Positions 24,091 through 32,155 of a DNA stretch of 49,394 nucleotides are shown one piece after another. How positions within the stretch are numbered: the stretch's first letter is position 1; each line of letters opens with the position of its first letter. The position numbers and the translations under genes were made by a program. This DNA is from Spirosoma sp. 48-14. GTDB taxonomy: Bacteria > Bacteroidota > Bacteroidia > Cytophagales > Spirosomataceae. The DNA lies in contig NZ_MKUD01000086.1 in NCBI RefSeq assembly GCF_001898575.1, positions 249,813 through 299,206 on the forward strand. The letters run 5' to 3'. Below the pieces are notes generated by a model, which made no database searches, was not told where the DNA came from, and was given only the letters and a program-made list of their open reading frames with translations.

Positions 24091-25845
24091 ATGAAAACCT
24101 TATCTCTGCTTTGCCTTTTCTTCTTTTTTCCGTTGATCCTGTTGGCCCAGGCAACGGAATCGTATCCTGTTCACCCTGATGCGCAGCCTCAGGAGGGAGT
24201 TCCCAAAGGCGAAGTGCTTAAATTCACATTCGAGTCGTCCAAGGTTTTTCCTGGCACATGGCGCGAGTATTGGGTATACATACCTGCGCAATATAAGCCT
24301 TCTCAACCCGCCTGTGTGTATATAAATCAGGACGGCATTCAGTGGCAGGCCCCCGCCGTTTTTGATAATCTGATTCATAAAAAGGAAATGCCCGTCACGA
24401 TTGGCGTGTTCGTGATGCACGGGCGTGTGAGAGCAGCTAATTCCGATGTAGCTCTGGATCGCTTCAACCGGAGTTTTGAATATGATGGGTTAGGGGATAA
24501 CTATGCCCGCTTCCTGCTAGACGAGCTTCTGCCCGAGGTTGAAACCAAAAAGGCCTCAGATGGACGAGCTATTCGTCTGTCTCATAACGGGAATGATCGT
24601 GCCATCGGTGGCTCAAGTAGTGGGGCCGTTTGTGCGTTTACGGCTGCCTGGGAGCGCCCTGATGCATTTAGCCGGGTATTTAGCACGATTGGTACGTATG
24701 TTGGTTTACGCGGGGCCGATCACTACCATACCTTAATCCGGAAGGTTGAACCCAAACCGCTGCGCATTTTTCTACAGGATGGCACCAACGATCTTAACAT
24801 TTACGGTGGCGACTGGTGGATGGCCAACCAGACGATGGAGCGTGCCCTGACGTTTGCGGGCTACGATGTGCAGCACATCTGGGGCGAGGGGGCTCATAGT
24901 GGCAAACACGGAACGGCGATTTTTCCCGATGCCATGCGCTATCTGTGGAAAGGGTGGCCCGAGCCCATCAAAGCAGGTACGTCAAAAAATCAGATGCTTA
25001 CTGATATTTTAGTGCCCAATGAAGGCTGGCAACTGGTTGGCGAAAACTATCGCTTCGCTGATGGGCTTTGCGCCAATGCTCAGGGCGAAGTGTTTTTTAG
25101 TGATGGACCAACGGGGGCGCTATGGAAAATAGGTCTTGATGATAAACTGAGTCAGGTTGGTAGCAAGCGTAAAGGAGGCCATCGTCAGGCATTCGGCCCC
25201 GATCAGCGGATGTATGCCACTGCGAATGCAGGTTCTGGCATAACCGCCTATACACCTGACGGAAAGGCGTCGGTTGTGGCCGAAGGGCTGACTGGCTATG
25301 ATCTGGTGGTAGCCAGCAATGGCAATACCTACGTTACCAGTAAGCGTACTGATGCCAAAGGCGGTAGTCAGGTGTGGCTGATTCCACCGTCGGGCAAAAA
25401 ACTTGTGGTCGATACCGATCAATTTTCGGCGAGTGGGATTACGCTATCGCCCGATCAAACGCTTTTATACGTATCCGATTCTGATTCGCACTGGGTCTAC
25501 AGTTATTCGATCCGGGCAGATGGTACCCTGGCTAATAAACAGAAATATTACTGGCTTCACTCACCCGATACGGCCGATAATGCGGGAGCAGACGGTCTTA
25601 AAACCGATCGGGATGGGCGGCTCTATGTGGCTACTCGTCTGGGTATACAGGTATGTGATCAGGCGGGCCGGGTCAATGCTATCCTGCCAATCCCGGCTGG
25701 AAACGTATCCAGCCTTTGTTTTGGGGGCGCCGATTTTGGTAGGCTCTACGTAGCATGCGGTAATAAGGTATACAGCCGTAAACTGAATAGTAAAGCGGCT
25801 AATACATGGGATAAGCCCAGCAAGCCTACGGCTCCGAGATTATAA
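24091..25845 (+). CDS. Secreted esterase fused to SMP-30/gluconolactonase-like beta-propeller
   Basis: A signal peptide (MKTLSLLCLFFFFPLILLAQ) is followed by an Esterase-D-type alpha/beta hydrolase (about 40-300), with nucleophile motif AIGGSSSGAV and a late histidine in WGEGAHSGKHG. The second half (about 315-575) is a six-bladed-propeller lactonase-like domain: RFADGLCANAQGEVFFSD, QAFGPDQRMYAT, GADGLKTDRDGRLYVAT. Both halves appear complete. Such enzymes could remove an ester from a sugar and then open a lactone, but the substrate is unknown. The ATG at 24091 is preferred over the one at 24073 because it starts the signal peptide directly. Confidence 0.88.
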   Translation: MKTLSLLCLFFFFPLILLAQATESYPVHPDAQPQEGVPKGEVLKFTFESSKVFPGTWREYWVYIPAQYKPSQPACVYINQDGIQWQAPAVFDNLIHKKEMPVTIGVFVMHGRVRAANSDVALDRFNRSFEYDGLGDNYARFLLDELLPEVETKKASDGRAIRLSHNGNDRAIGGSSSGAVCAFTAAWERPDAFSRVFSTIGTYVGLRGADHYHTLIRKVEPKPLRIFLQDGTNDLNIYGGDWWMANQTMERALTFAGYDVQHIWGEGAHSGKHGTAIFPDAMRYLWKGWPEPIKAGTSKNQMLTDILVPNEGWQLVGENYRFADGLCANAQGEVFFSDGPTGALWKIGLDDKLSQVGSKRKGGHRQAFGPDQRMYATANAGSGITAYTPDGKASVVAEGLTGYDLVVASNGNTYVTSKRTDAKGGSQVWLIPPSGKKLVVDTDQFSASGITLSPDQTLLYVSDSDSHWVYSYSIRADGTLANKQKYYWLHSPDTADNAGADGLKTDRDGRLYVATRLGIQVCDQAGRVNAILPIPAGNVSSLCFGGADFGRLYVACGNKVYSRKLNSKAANTWDKPSKPTAPRL

Positions 25846-26429
25846 GTTTATCCACGTGTGCCGAACATTAGTACCTAGATAGGTGGCTGTCTGTGATTCA
25901 TATTGACTTACGATTAAGTATTTGTCAGTGCAAAAAGGTAACATAGGTCCTTGGTGTTGGTCGCCAATTGTTGCCGTGTTATGGGCTAGATAAGTTAAAT
26001 GCGGGCTGATATGTCACTTCTGTTGTCTTTTTGGTTTCAATGAGCTATTTTTGCGGAGTCTGATTGATTGGGTATTCGGTTAGGCTATAGTCACCCTTTG
26101 TAGAAATATGGAAATGTTTCTATAATTAAGAGATTAGCATGAGTTTAATAATCCGTTGTTAATCAGTGCATAGTGGCTATTCTGCTTAGGGGTGGGCTGG
26201 TTTTAATTATACGGTAACTTTACTGTATAAATGAAAAGAGTAAAGACTCGTATGGTTGGAAACTAAGGCCGCTAATAAGGTGATAAATGTACTAAATACT
26301 ATATAATAGTATATTGTTGTATGTAGGTTATGCGCTTTTTGGGTAATTTAATGTATGTTATTGAGTACTTTGGCCCGATATTTATACAGAAAAAGATAAA
26401 AAATGCTTTCCTCTTAACGTTATAATTGT
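25846..26429. other. Gene-free, A/T-rich interval
   Basis: This 584-bp stretch has no coding region that I can support and becomes very A/T-rich after about 26090. It holds a small palindrome ACCTAGATAGGT (25873-25884) and one promoter-like pair described separately. It may carry a long leader of the following response-regulator gene, an unannotated small RNA, or decayed sequence. Confidence 0.5.
26023..26053 (+). promoter_or_regulatory. Bacteroidota-type promoter candidate (TTG / TAnnTTTG)
   Basis: TTG at 26023-26025 and TATTTTTG at 26046-26053, 20 nt apart, fit the -33/-7 pattern of Bacteroidota primary sigma promoters. The next gene starts 376 bp downstream, so it may drive a long leader or a small RNA. 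Short motifs like this occur by chance. Confidence 0.3.
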
Positions 26430-26906
26430 ATGCCTTCTTGCTTGCTTGTTGAGAGCGATCTTGTGATTGCAAATCAATTAACCACTTACTTAACACAGAC
26501 TACGCTTTTTGATCCACCGATTGTGTGCTCAACAGCGATGGAAGCCTTCCAGTTACTGACAGATTACCCTGTCGATTTAATCGTATTGGATCTGGATTTG
26601 CCTGATATAACAGGGATTCAGCTGCTTGAAAGCCTGGTTAATGCTCCGCCGGTTATTGTGCTGGCTGATCATGCTGAGCAGGCTGTTGCCTGTTATGATT
26701 TGGATGTGGTTGTCGATTTTTTGCTAAAGCCTGCCGCTTATTTACGTTTTTTGCGTGCCGTCCAACGGGCTTTATTGCCACAGTTCAGCCATAGCTTCGT
26801 AAGAGATACCAACTTGGTAGCTGGTAAAAAGGGAGCTGAATTAGTTCGATCGGCCCGACACTTGAAACGGGTCGTACTCGATGATATTCACTATGCCAAA
26901 GGGTAA
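26430..26906 (+). CDS. Response-regulator receiver protein truncated at a LytTR domain
   Basis: The receiver domain (about 1-118) keeps acidic residues at E8/D10, phosphoacceptor D54 (LIVLDLDLPD) and K100 (DFLLKPAAY). The switch residue after the fourth strand is alanine (VIVLAD, A79), where Thr or Ser is usual. The last 35 residues (VRDTNLVAGKKGAELVRSAR, then VVLDDIHYAKG) look like the beginning of a LytTR DNA-binding domain, which then stops at a TAA. Beyond that stop the same frame still reads HMNYMRDL, which resembles the next LytTR strand, before a second stop. It is most likely a decayed LytTR regulator; a working receiver-only protein is also possible. Confidence 0.75.
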   Translation: MPSCLLVESDLVIANQLTTYLTQTTLFDPPIVCSTAMEAFQLLTDYPVDLIVLDLDLPDITGIQLLESLVNAPPVIVLADHAEQAVACYDLDVVVDFLLKPAAYLRFLRAVQRALLPQFSHSFVRDTNLVAGKKGAELVRSARHLKRVVLDDIHYAKG

Positions 26907-26940
26907 CACATGAACTATATGCGCGATTTATAAAAATGAA

Positions 26941-26971
26941 CGAACCTCCAGATAGAAGCTCTGGAGGTTCG
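26941..26971 (-). terminator. Terminator for the minus-strand amidohydrolase gene
   Basis: A perfect 12-bp stem (CGAACCTCCAGA at 26941-26952, TCTGGAGGTTCG at 26960-26971) with a 7-nt loop is followed on the minus strand by TTCATTTTTAT. On the plus strand there is no T tract. Confidence 0.8.
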
Positions 26972-26990
26972 TTGTAGCGAATAACCGCTC

Positions 26991-28619
26991 TTAGTTTTTT
27001 CCACCCGAAACTTTGCCGGGTTTAGCTGGAAAGCCTGGCTGAGTGATTTCGAAATTTTCCTTCTGCTTGGCATCGGCAACCATCTTCCGAACATCGGCCA
27101 GTAATTTTTTAGCGTCGTAAACCACACCGTCTTTCACTGTGTAGGTAACGCCCCCCACGCGCTCTACCTCGTTTTTGTCGTTCAAGTGAATGGCCCCCGT
27201 TCCATAGAGCACTTTCAGGTTAGCCAGTGGGTTTTGATCAATAATTACAAAATCAGCCAGTTTGCCTACTTCAACGGAGCCAATCTGATCGGCCATACCG
27301 AGGGCTTCGGCCCCTTTCAGCGTAGCCGCCCGGATTACTTCGAGCGGATGGAAACCGGCTTCGCGCAGGAGTTCGAGTTCGCGGATGTAGGCAAAGCCAT
27401 AAAGTTGATAAATGAAGCCCGAGTCAGAACCCGTGGTTACGCGGCCTCCCCGATTTTTATATTCATTGATAAATTCCATCCAGAGCTGGTAGTTTTTCTT
27501 CCAGGCTACTTCCTGCTCAGTACCCCACGAATGCCAGTATGACCCGTGCGAAATCCGGCTGGGCCCGTAGAATCGCCATAGGCTGGGCATGGTGTAATCG
27601 TCGTGCCATTCGGCGCGTCGGGCCAGCATCAGTTCGCGGTTGGCTTCGTAGATGTTGAAGGTGGGGTCGAGGGTAAAGTCGAGCGCAATCAATTCATCCA
27701 TGACCTTATTCCAGCGTTCGCTGCCGGGCTTAGCGGCCTGTTGCCACAGATTACCCGCTTCCTCAAACCGATTTTGCTCATTGTTGTAATTGTAGTTGGC
27801 CGGGTAGTTCTGCACGGTCTTATCGTCAAAGAGGGCTTCAGGCAGTCCATACCAATGTTCCAATGAGGTCAAACCCGCTTTGGCAGTCGCCAGGGCGTTC
27901 ATGCGAGCTACTTCGAGTTGGGCGTGGTGACAGGCTGACCGTAGGCCGAGCTTTTTGTTTTCTTCCAGCGCTGCCCGAAAAATAGCCGGTTCGGCACCGA
28001 AAAATTTAATGCCATCGGCCCCGCGTTTGGCATTTTGCTGCACCCAGGCGCGGGCTTGTTCGGGCGTAGTGATTGGGTCTTTCGCGCCCTGCCCAAATAC
28101 GGTGTATGCCTTGATGCGGGGAGCGGTAATTTCGTTTCGTTCACTTTTCGCCCTGTGTTCCAGTACCCAATCCAGTCCATTACCGCACGATGGGTCGCGG
28201 ATGGTGGTAATGCCGTGCCCCAGCCAGAGTTTGAACACGTATTCGGCATTGGCTCCCTGTGCCTGCCCACCAATGTGCCCGTGCATATCTATAAAGCCCG
28301 GCATCAGGTACATGCCTTCGCAGTTTAGTTCTTTATCGCCAGGGTCAGCTTTGGGGCGGTTCTTCGGATCGATGGGTACGCCAGGGTAACCCACCTGTTT
28401 GATCTGCGTAATCCGGTTTTTTTCGACCACAATATCGACAGGACCAATAGGGGGAGCCCCCGTGCTATTAATCAGCGTTACCCCTCGAACGATCAGTTTG
28501 CCAAACGGCCCTTCGCCCTCATGGCGGGCCGGGGCTTTTTCAACCTGACCAAACAGGGCGTGAAAAATGAAGAGTGAAAAGTTAAGTACAAAGAGGAGTC
28601 GTGTATACGGTTGTATCAT
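26991..28619 (-). CDS. Secreted amidohydrolase (imidazolonepropionase-like, metal dependent)
   Basis: After a signal peptide (about 1-24) the protein has the amidohydrolase barrel: FIDMHGHIGG (metal-binding HxH), a lysine in ADGIKFFGAE, histidines in RSACHHAQLEVA and SLEHWYG, and the catalytic aspartate in TTGSDSGF. The flanking small beta-sandwich (VRGVTLINSTGAPPIGPVDI and KLADFVIIDQNPL) is typical of this class. Substrate could be a peptide, hydantoin or other cyclic amide; it is not readable. I start at the ATG at 28617-28619 (MIQPYTRLLFVLN); an ATG 60 bp further out lacks signal-peptide logic. The signal peptide is encoded by repeat-like DNA (see findings). Confidence 0.9.
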   Translation of the reverse strand: MIQPYTRLLFVLNFSLFIFHALFGQVEKAPARHEGEGPFGKLIVRGVTLINSTGAPPIGPVDIVVEKNRITQIKQVGYPGVPIDPKNRPKADPGDKELNCEGMYLMPGFIDMHGHIGGQAQGANAEYVFKLWLGHGITTIRDPSCGNGLDWVLEHRAKSERNEITAPRIKAYTVFGQGAKDPITTPEQARAWVQQNAKRGADGIKFFGAEPAIFRAALEENKKLGLRSACHHAQLEVARMNALATAKAGLTSLEHWYGLPEALFDDKTVQNYPANYNYNNEQNRFEEAGNLWQQAAKPGSERWNKVMDELIALDFTLDPTFNIYEANRELMLARRAEWHDDYTMPSLWRFYGPSRISHGSYWHSWGTEQEVAWKKNYQLWMEFINEYKNRGGRVTTGSDSGFIYQLYGFAYIRELELLREAGFHPLEVIRAATLKGAEALGMADQIGSVEVGKLADFVIIDQNPLANLKVLYGTGAIHLNDKNEVERVGGVTYTVKDGVVYDAKKLLADVRKMVADAKQKENFEITQPGFPAKPGKVSGGKN

Positions 28620-28676
28620 ACGGACAAATCGTTTTTGATAAACAGTTGTAAGATAAGCGAATCTGCCGGATTTTTG

Positions 28677-28761
28677 CACAGACGGATAGAACGCAGATTT
28701 TTATGGTTTACACAGATCATGATGAATCATACCAATCATAAAAATCTGCGTTCTATCTGTG
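28677..28761. repeat. Inverted repeat, ATAGAACGCAGATTTTTATG family
   Basis: CACAGA..ATAGAACGCAGATTTTTATG (28677-28705) is matched by its inverse at 28737-28761, apart from a 3-bp insertion in the left arm. A second ACACAGATCATGAT segment lies in the loop. It occupies the region between the divergent amidohydrolase and the next gene, so it sits where both promoters should be. Confidence 0.85.
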
Positions 28762-28777
28762 TTCACTTGCCTATCGT

Positions 28778-29734
28778 ATGCGCCAATTCATCATTACTAA
28801 TTTTCTGCTCATTGTGCTGGTGCTTGCTGTGGCATTTGCCTTTATTATGAAAGCGACGATCTTTCAGAAGGAGCCCGATACGAAAGCAAAACCAGCCGAA
28901 ACTGCCCCCACTGTTTTCTCGAACTACTGGTTTGCCAATAAAGCGGAGCTGAACAGCTATCGGCTTCAACAGGCCAAAAGTGGGGCGCTGCATACAGGCG
29001 AGGCTACGCTGATTTTCCAGACAGAGAATTTCCTGCCAGCTAAACAGGTAAAAGCCGACCAACCGGCAGGGGGGATTCCGGTACTGAAAACCAGCCTGTT
29101 CAAAAGGTTTGCCACAGGTCTCTACGAGTATTCGCTGTCGACCTCGGTCTTTACACCAGTCGAGAAAAGCGGTGGTCGGCCTGTACTGTTCCCGAATACG
29201 TTGAAAGTCAGCATGGCAGGGCAGGAGTGGGATGGCCATTACTACCAGCAGATTAACTACCGCGACAATGCCTATCAGGTGATCGGGAAGTCGTTTCTGG
29301 AAAAAGAGGTCGATGACGCCTACCCACTCGATAAAGTCATGCTTGAAGATGAACTCTGGAATCAGATTCGTATCAATCCTGACAAATTGCCCACGGGCGA
29401 AACCCGACTGATTGCCGGAACCATGACCGCCCGACTTCGGCGTAAACCCATTCGCGTGTTACCGGCCAAAGCAACGCTGGCCAATTACGAAGGGGTATTG
29501 TTTCCGGGTAACTACCTCAAATCGTACACAATCGAATACCCTACCGACGACCGGACGCTGATCATTATTTTTGAGCGTGATTTCCCCCATAAAATCGTTG
29601 GTTGGGAGGAAACCTACGATACCAAAGATAACCTTCTGACCTCCAGAGCCGTTTTACAGAAGACAGTTCAAACGGATTACTGGAATCATAAGGCCCCGGC
29701 CGACAGTACATTACGGAAGGAGCTTTTACACTAA
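28778..29734 (+). CDS. Membrane-anchored conserved protein of unknown function
   Basis: The 318-residue protein has one N-terminal membrane helix (about 5-25, FLLIVLVLAVAFAFIM) and an otherwise soluble, beta-rich outer domain. The segment SNYWFANKAELNSYRLQQAK, followed by GEATLIFQTENFLPAKQVK, resembles a Bacteroidota group that is often labelled septum formation inhibitor Maf. It has none of the nucleotide pyrophosphatase features of true Maf, so I would not carry that name over. A periplasmic role is inferred. The next gene, a lipoprotein, follows after 59 bp in the same direction and may share a transcript. Confidence 0.75.
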   Translation: MRQFIITNFLLIVLVLAVAFAFIMKATIFQKEPDTKAKPAETAPTVFSNYWFANKAELNSYRLQQAKSGALHTGEATLIFQTENFLPAKQVKADQPAGGIPVLKTSLFKRFATGLYEYSLSTSVFTPVEKSGGRPVLFPNTLKVSMAGQEWDGHYYQQINYRDNAYQVIGKSFLEKEVDDAYPLDKVMLEDELWNQIRINPDKLPTGETRLIAGTMTARLRRKPIRVLPAKATLANYEGVLFPGNYLKSYTIEYPTDDRTLIIIFERDFPHKIVGWEETYDTKDNLLTSRAVLQKTVQTDYWNHKAPADSTLRKELLH

Positions 29735-29793
29735 ACACCTATTCAGTTGGATTAATCCGGCTGGGTAAAGCTATGCCTAAGTTCACGAACACC

Positions 29794-30561
29794 ATGAATC
29801 GTATTATCACTTTTTGCTTATTCATCGTATGGCTAACGGCCTGCTCTGGCGATGGCGATAAGCCTAAAACAACGACCGAAGAGCCAATTTATACGCTGAT
29901 TTTTCTGGATAAAACCCGCAGCGTGAACATCGATAAAGCGTTTGTAGGTCAGAAATACCAGCAAGCGCTAACCGACATCATTGAACAGAACATCCGGCAG
30001 AAGGGCGATAAGCTGGACGTGTATTTTATCCATGAAAATACATCCAAAGCTCGTGCATTGAATATAACCGTTCGGTCCGAAATGGAAGATGTATCGGCGG
30101 CTAGCCCGACTGATCGTGAAGCGGCTGAAACAGAGTTCAACCTGTCGCTCACGCGCGAAAAAGCGCAAATCCGGCAGCGGGTGCTCCAGCAGTTGGTAGC
30201 GCAAAATGTTGGTTCATCGAACCAGGAAACGGACATCTGGGCCAGCCTACCTGTTATTGCTAAAGCCAATGAATCGGGCGCTACGGTGAAAGTGTATTAC
30301 CTCAGCGACATGATCGAGAGCGTAAAAGGTGCAAACCGACGAGATTTTCAGGTTACCCCGCCCAAAGACAACGCCCAGGCCGATGAATGGGCAAAAGCCG
30401 ATGCCGAGCAGCTTAAAAAGTACACGCTGGGTAGTCCGGAAATCACAATGATCCTGCCTTTCGAACCGAACGCATCCGTAAAGGAGAATAACCCGGCTGT
30501 TACGCAGTACTGGCAAAAGCTCTTCTCTGAACTGGGTGTAGGAACTGTAGAGGAGCAGTAA
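29794..30561 (+). CDS. Lipoprotein with von Willebrand factor A-like fold, function unknown
   Basis: A signal peptide with lipobox LTAC precedes an alpha/beta domain. The first strand reads YTLIFLDKTRSVNIDKAF, where D-x-T-x-S resembles the DxSxS metal site of vWA domains, and KVYYLSDMIES supplies the later strand with an aspartate. This points to a vWA-like protein with a degenerate metal site. The ATG at 29794 is preferred over the one at 29773, which would add seven polar residues before the signal. It ends convergently with the metallophosphoesterase gene, one base apart. No process can be assigned. Confidence 0.72.
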   Translation: MNRIITFCLFIVWLTACSGDGDKPKTTTEEPIYTLIFLDKTRSVNIDKAFVGQKYQQALTDIIEQNIRQKGDKLDVYFIHENTSKARALNITVRSEMEDVSAASPTDREAAETEFNLSLTREKAQIRQRVLQQLVAQNVGSSNQETDIWASLPVIAKANESGATVKVYYLSDMIESVKGANRRDFQVTPPKDNAQADEWAKADAEQLKKYTLGSPEITMILPFEPNASVKENNPAVTQYWQKLFSELGVGTVEEQ

Positions 30562-30562
30562 A

Positions 30563-31444
30563 TCAGGACGAGATGGAAGGCGTTTCGGCTGGAATTTCGA
30601 AGTGATAACCTTCCGAAAAGCCAGAAAAATCTTTGTTCAGGCAGTAAGACGTGAGGGACAAACCCTCCCCTTCGCGACGAACAGCCAGGTAGTGGAACAA
30701 AGGTTTGTAATCGGCGGCTATATCGGGCAGGCGGCTTGGCGATGTATTGAGAGGCTGACGCAACCCCCCGCCACCGCCGATCACCAGGAATGTTTTTCCG
30801 TCGAACTCATACCGTTCGAACGCGTGCGAATGTCCGGTAATAAACAGTTTTGCTTTTTGGGAACGGAGGTAAGGTGGCACAAACCGTTGCTGAACCAGCT
30901 TGGATGAACCTACCAGTTTGCTGTTGGAGTAGGGAGCGTGGTGACAGGTCACAATAACGACTTTAATTGATGGGTCGTTGTCCAGTTCCTCCAGTGTTTG
31001 CTGATACCATGTCTGTTGGGTAACCAGATCCGCTATCGACAGGATACTGAAATTAGAGTTCAGCATAATGACGGCAATGGAATCGGTTACTTTCACATAG
31101 CCTGTATGAATATGGTCGGGAAAGCGCTGCTGAAAATTTCGGGCACCTTTCCGGGGGCGGCCCATCACATCGTGGTTACCCATGATGGCATAAACGGCTG
31201 TTTGAACTTCCGTACATTTTAGCAGAAACTGATCGATGATCCGCCACTTGCTATTCCGATAACCCAGCGAAACAATGTCGCCCAGCCAATAGAGAACGGC
31301 CGGTTGAATACGCAGGATTTCGTTGAAAATTACCTGCGTAGCTTTTTTGTTCTGGTGTGTGCGCAATACCAGGCGTTCGACCCACATAGGCGCCTGTGTA
31401 TCGCTCAGAAATAAAATATCCCGTTTACTCGTATCCGTTTCCAT
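30563..31444 (-). CDS. Calcineurin-like metallophosphoesterase
   Basis: The metal-binding motifs are in the correct order: FLSDTQAP (first aspartate, with Gln in place of the usual His), YWLGDIVSLG, IMGNHDVMG, VTCHHAPYSNS and ITGHSHAFERYE. Family members hydrolyse phosphomonoesters or diesters at a two-metal centre. The first motif, normally DxH, reads DTQ, which may change metal preference. No signal peptide is visible, so it is probably cytoplasmic. It is the last gene of a minus-strand group (34175 to 30563), 15 bp after its neighbour. Confidence 0.88.
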   Translation of the reverse strand: METDTSKRDILFLSDTQAPMWVERLVLRTHQNKKATQVIFNEILRIQPAVLYWLGDIVSLGYRNSKWRIIDQFLLKCTEVQTAVYAIMGNHDVMGRPRKGARNFQQRFPDHIHTGYVKVTDSIAVIMLNSNFSILSIADLVTQQTWYQQTLEELDNDPSIKVVIVTCHHAPYSNSKLVGSSKLVQQRFVPPYLRSQKAKLFITGHSHAFERYEFDGKTFLVIGGGGGLRQPLNTSPSRLPDIAADYKPLFHYLAVRREGEGLSLTSYCLNKDFSGFSEGYHFEIPAETPSISS

Positions 31445-31459
31445 AACTATTCATGCATT

Positions 31460-32155
31460 TTACCAGGAGAATGCCCGCCAAACCAACTGCAACTCGGCGG
31501 TGAAGGCCGCGTTCTCGACGGCTACGGCATCGAACCATTTCAGCTCTCCTGCTATCCGAAAACGACGGCCAATCGGATAAGTGTATGAAGCGGCCGCCAT
31601 CCAGCCTAAACTATTCGTATTAGTCATGACCGTACCCAGATAATCGAGCCGGGAATGATTAACATATAAACCCGTTCCGGCGGTTATCGCCATCCGACGC
31701 GCTATGCTCCGATCGGTACCCGTAAGCCACCCCAATGGCATCGAAAACACGACCAGAATCGGAACGGCCGACACATACACGTGCGTATTCTCGCCCGCTA
31801 CCTGCCCTCGGTAACTATACATCGTTGTCCAGCCCGTTTCGAGCCCTACCCGAAGCCGATGATCGGGGTACCACATTACCCGGAGGGAGGATGGTGTACC
31901 AAATCGGCTCAGGCGCGTCTGCTCAATGGCAGCCGGTACACCAAGGTGCGTTGAATAATACGACAACCCTCCTCCTGCTGTTACAACCACGGTGTAAGGG
32001 CCACGTCGTGTATCGGTAAGTGTATCGGCTTCAATAGCCTGTAGCCGACGCTGCCGACGGGCCGACGAGGGCCGCTGGGCCTGAACAGCCAGACTTAGTA
32101 ATAGTAGCAAAACCACCCAGCTTGTTGTCTGTAAACGACGATAGATCATGCTCAC
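31460..32155 (-). CDS. Predicted outer-membrane beta-barrel protein
   Basis: A signal peptide (WVVLLLLLSLAVQAQ) is followed by alternating strands with aromatic ends (YTVVVTAGGGLSYYS, LRVGLETGWTTMYSYRG, RFRIAGELKWFDAVAVE) and a final aromatic residue pair (AFSW), as in small outer-membrane barrels. The ATG at 32155 overlaps the stop of the upstream GDPD gene as ATGA, favouring that start over the ATG six bases later. No family name can be given. Confidence 0.72.
   Translation of the reverse strand: MSMIYRRLQTTSWVVLLLLLSLAVQAQRPSSARRQRRLQAIEADTLTDTRRGPYTVVVTAGGGLSYYSTHLGVPAAIEQTRLSRFGTPSSLRVMWYPDHRLRVGLETGWTTMYSYRGQVAGENTHVYVSAVPILVVFSMPLGWLTGTDRSIARRMAITAGTGLYVNHSRLDYLGTVMTNTNSLGWMAAASYTYPIGRRFRIAGELKWFDAVAVENAAFTAELQLVWRAFSW

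Noticed and set aside
28778..29734. Naming this gene Maf (septum formation inhibitor)
   Set aside because: The protein has an N-terminal membrane helix and no Maf nucleotide pyrophosphatase motifs; the label is probably a propagated misannotation.
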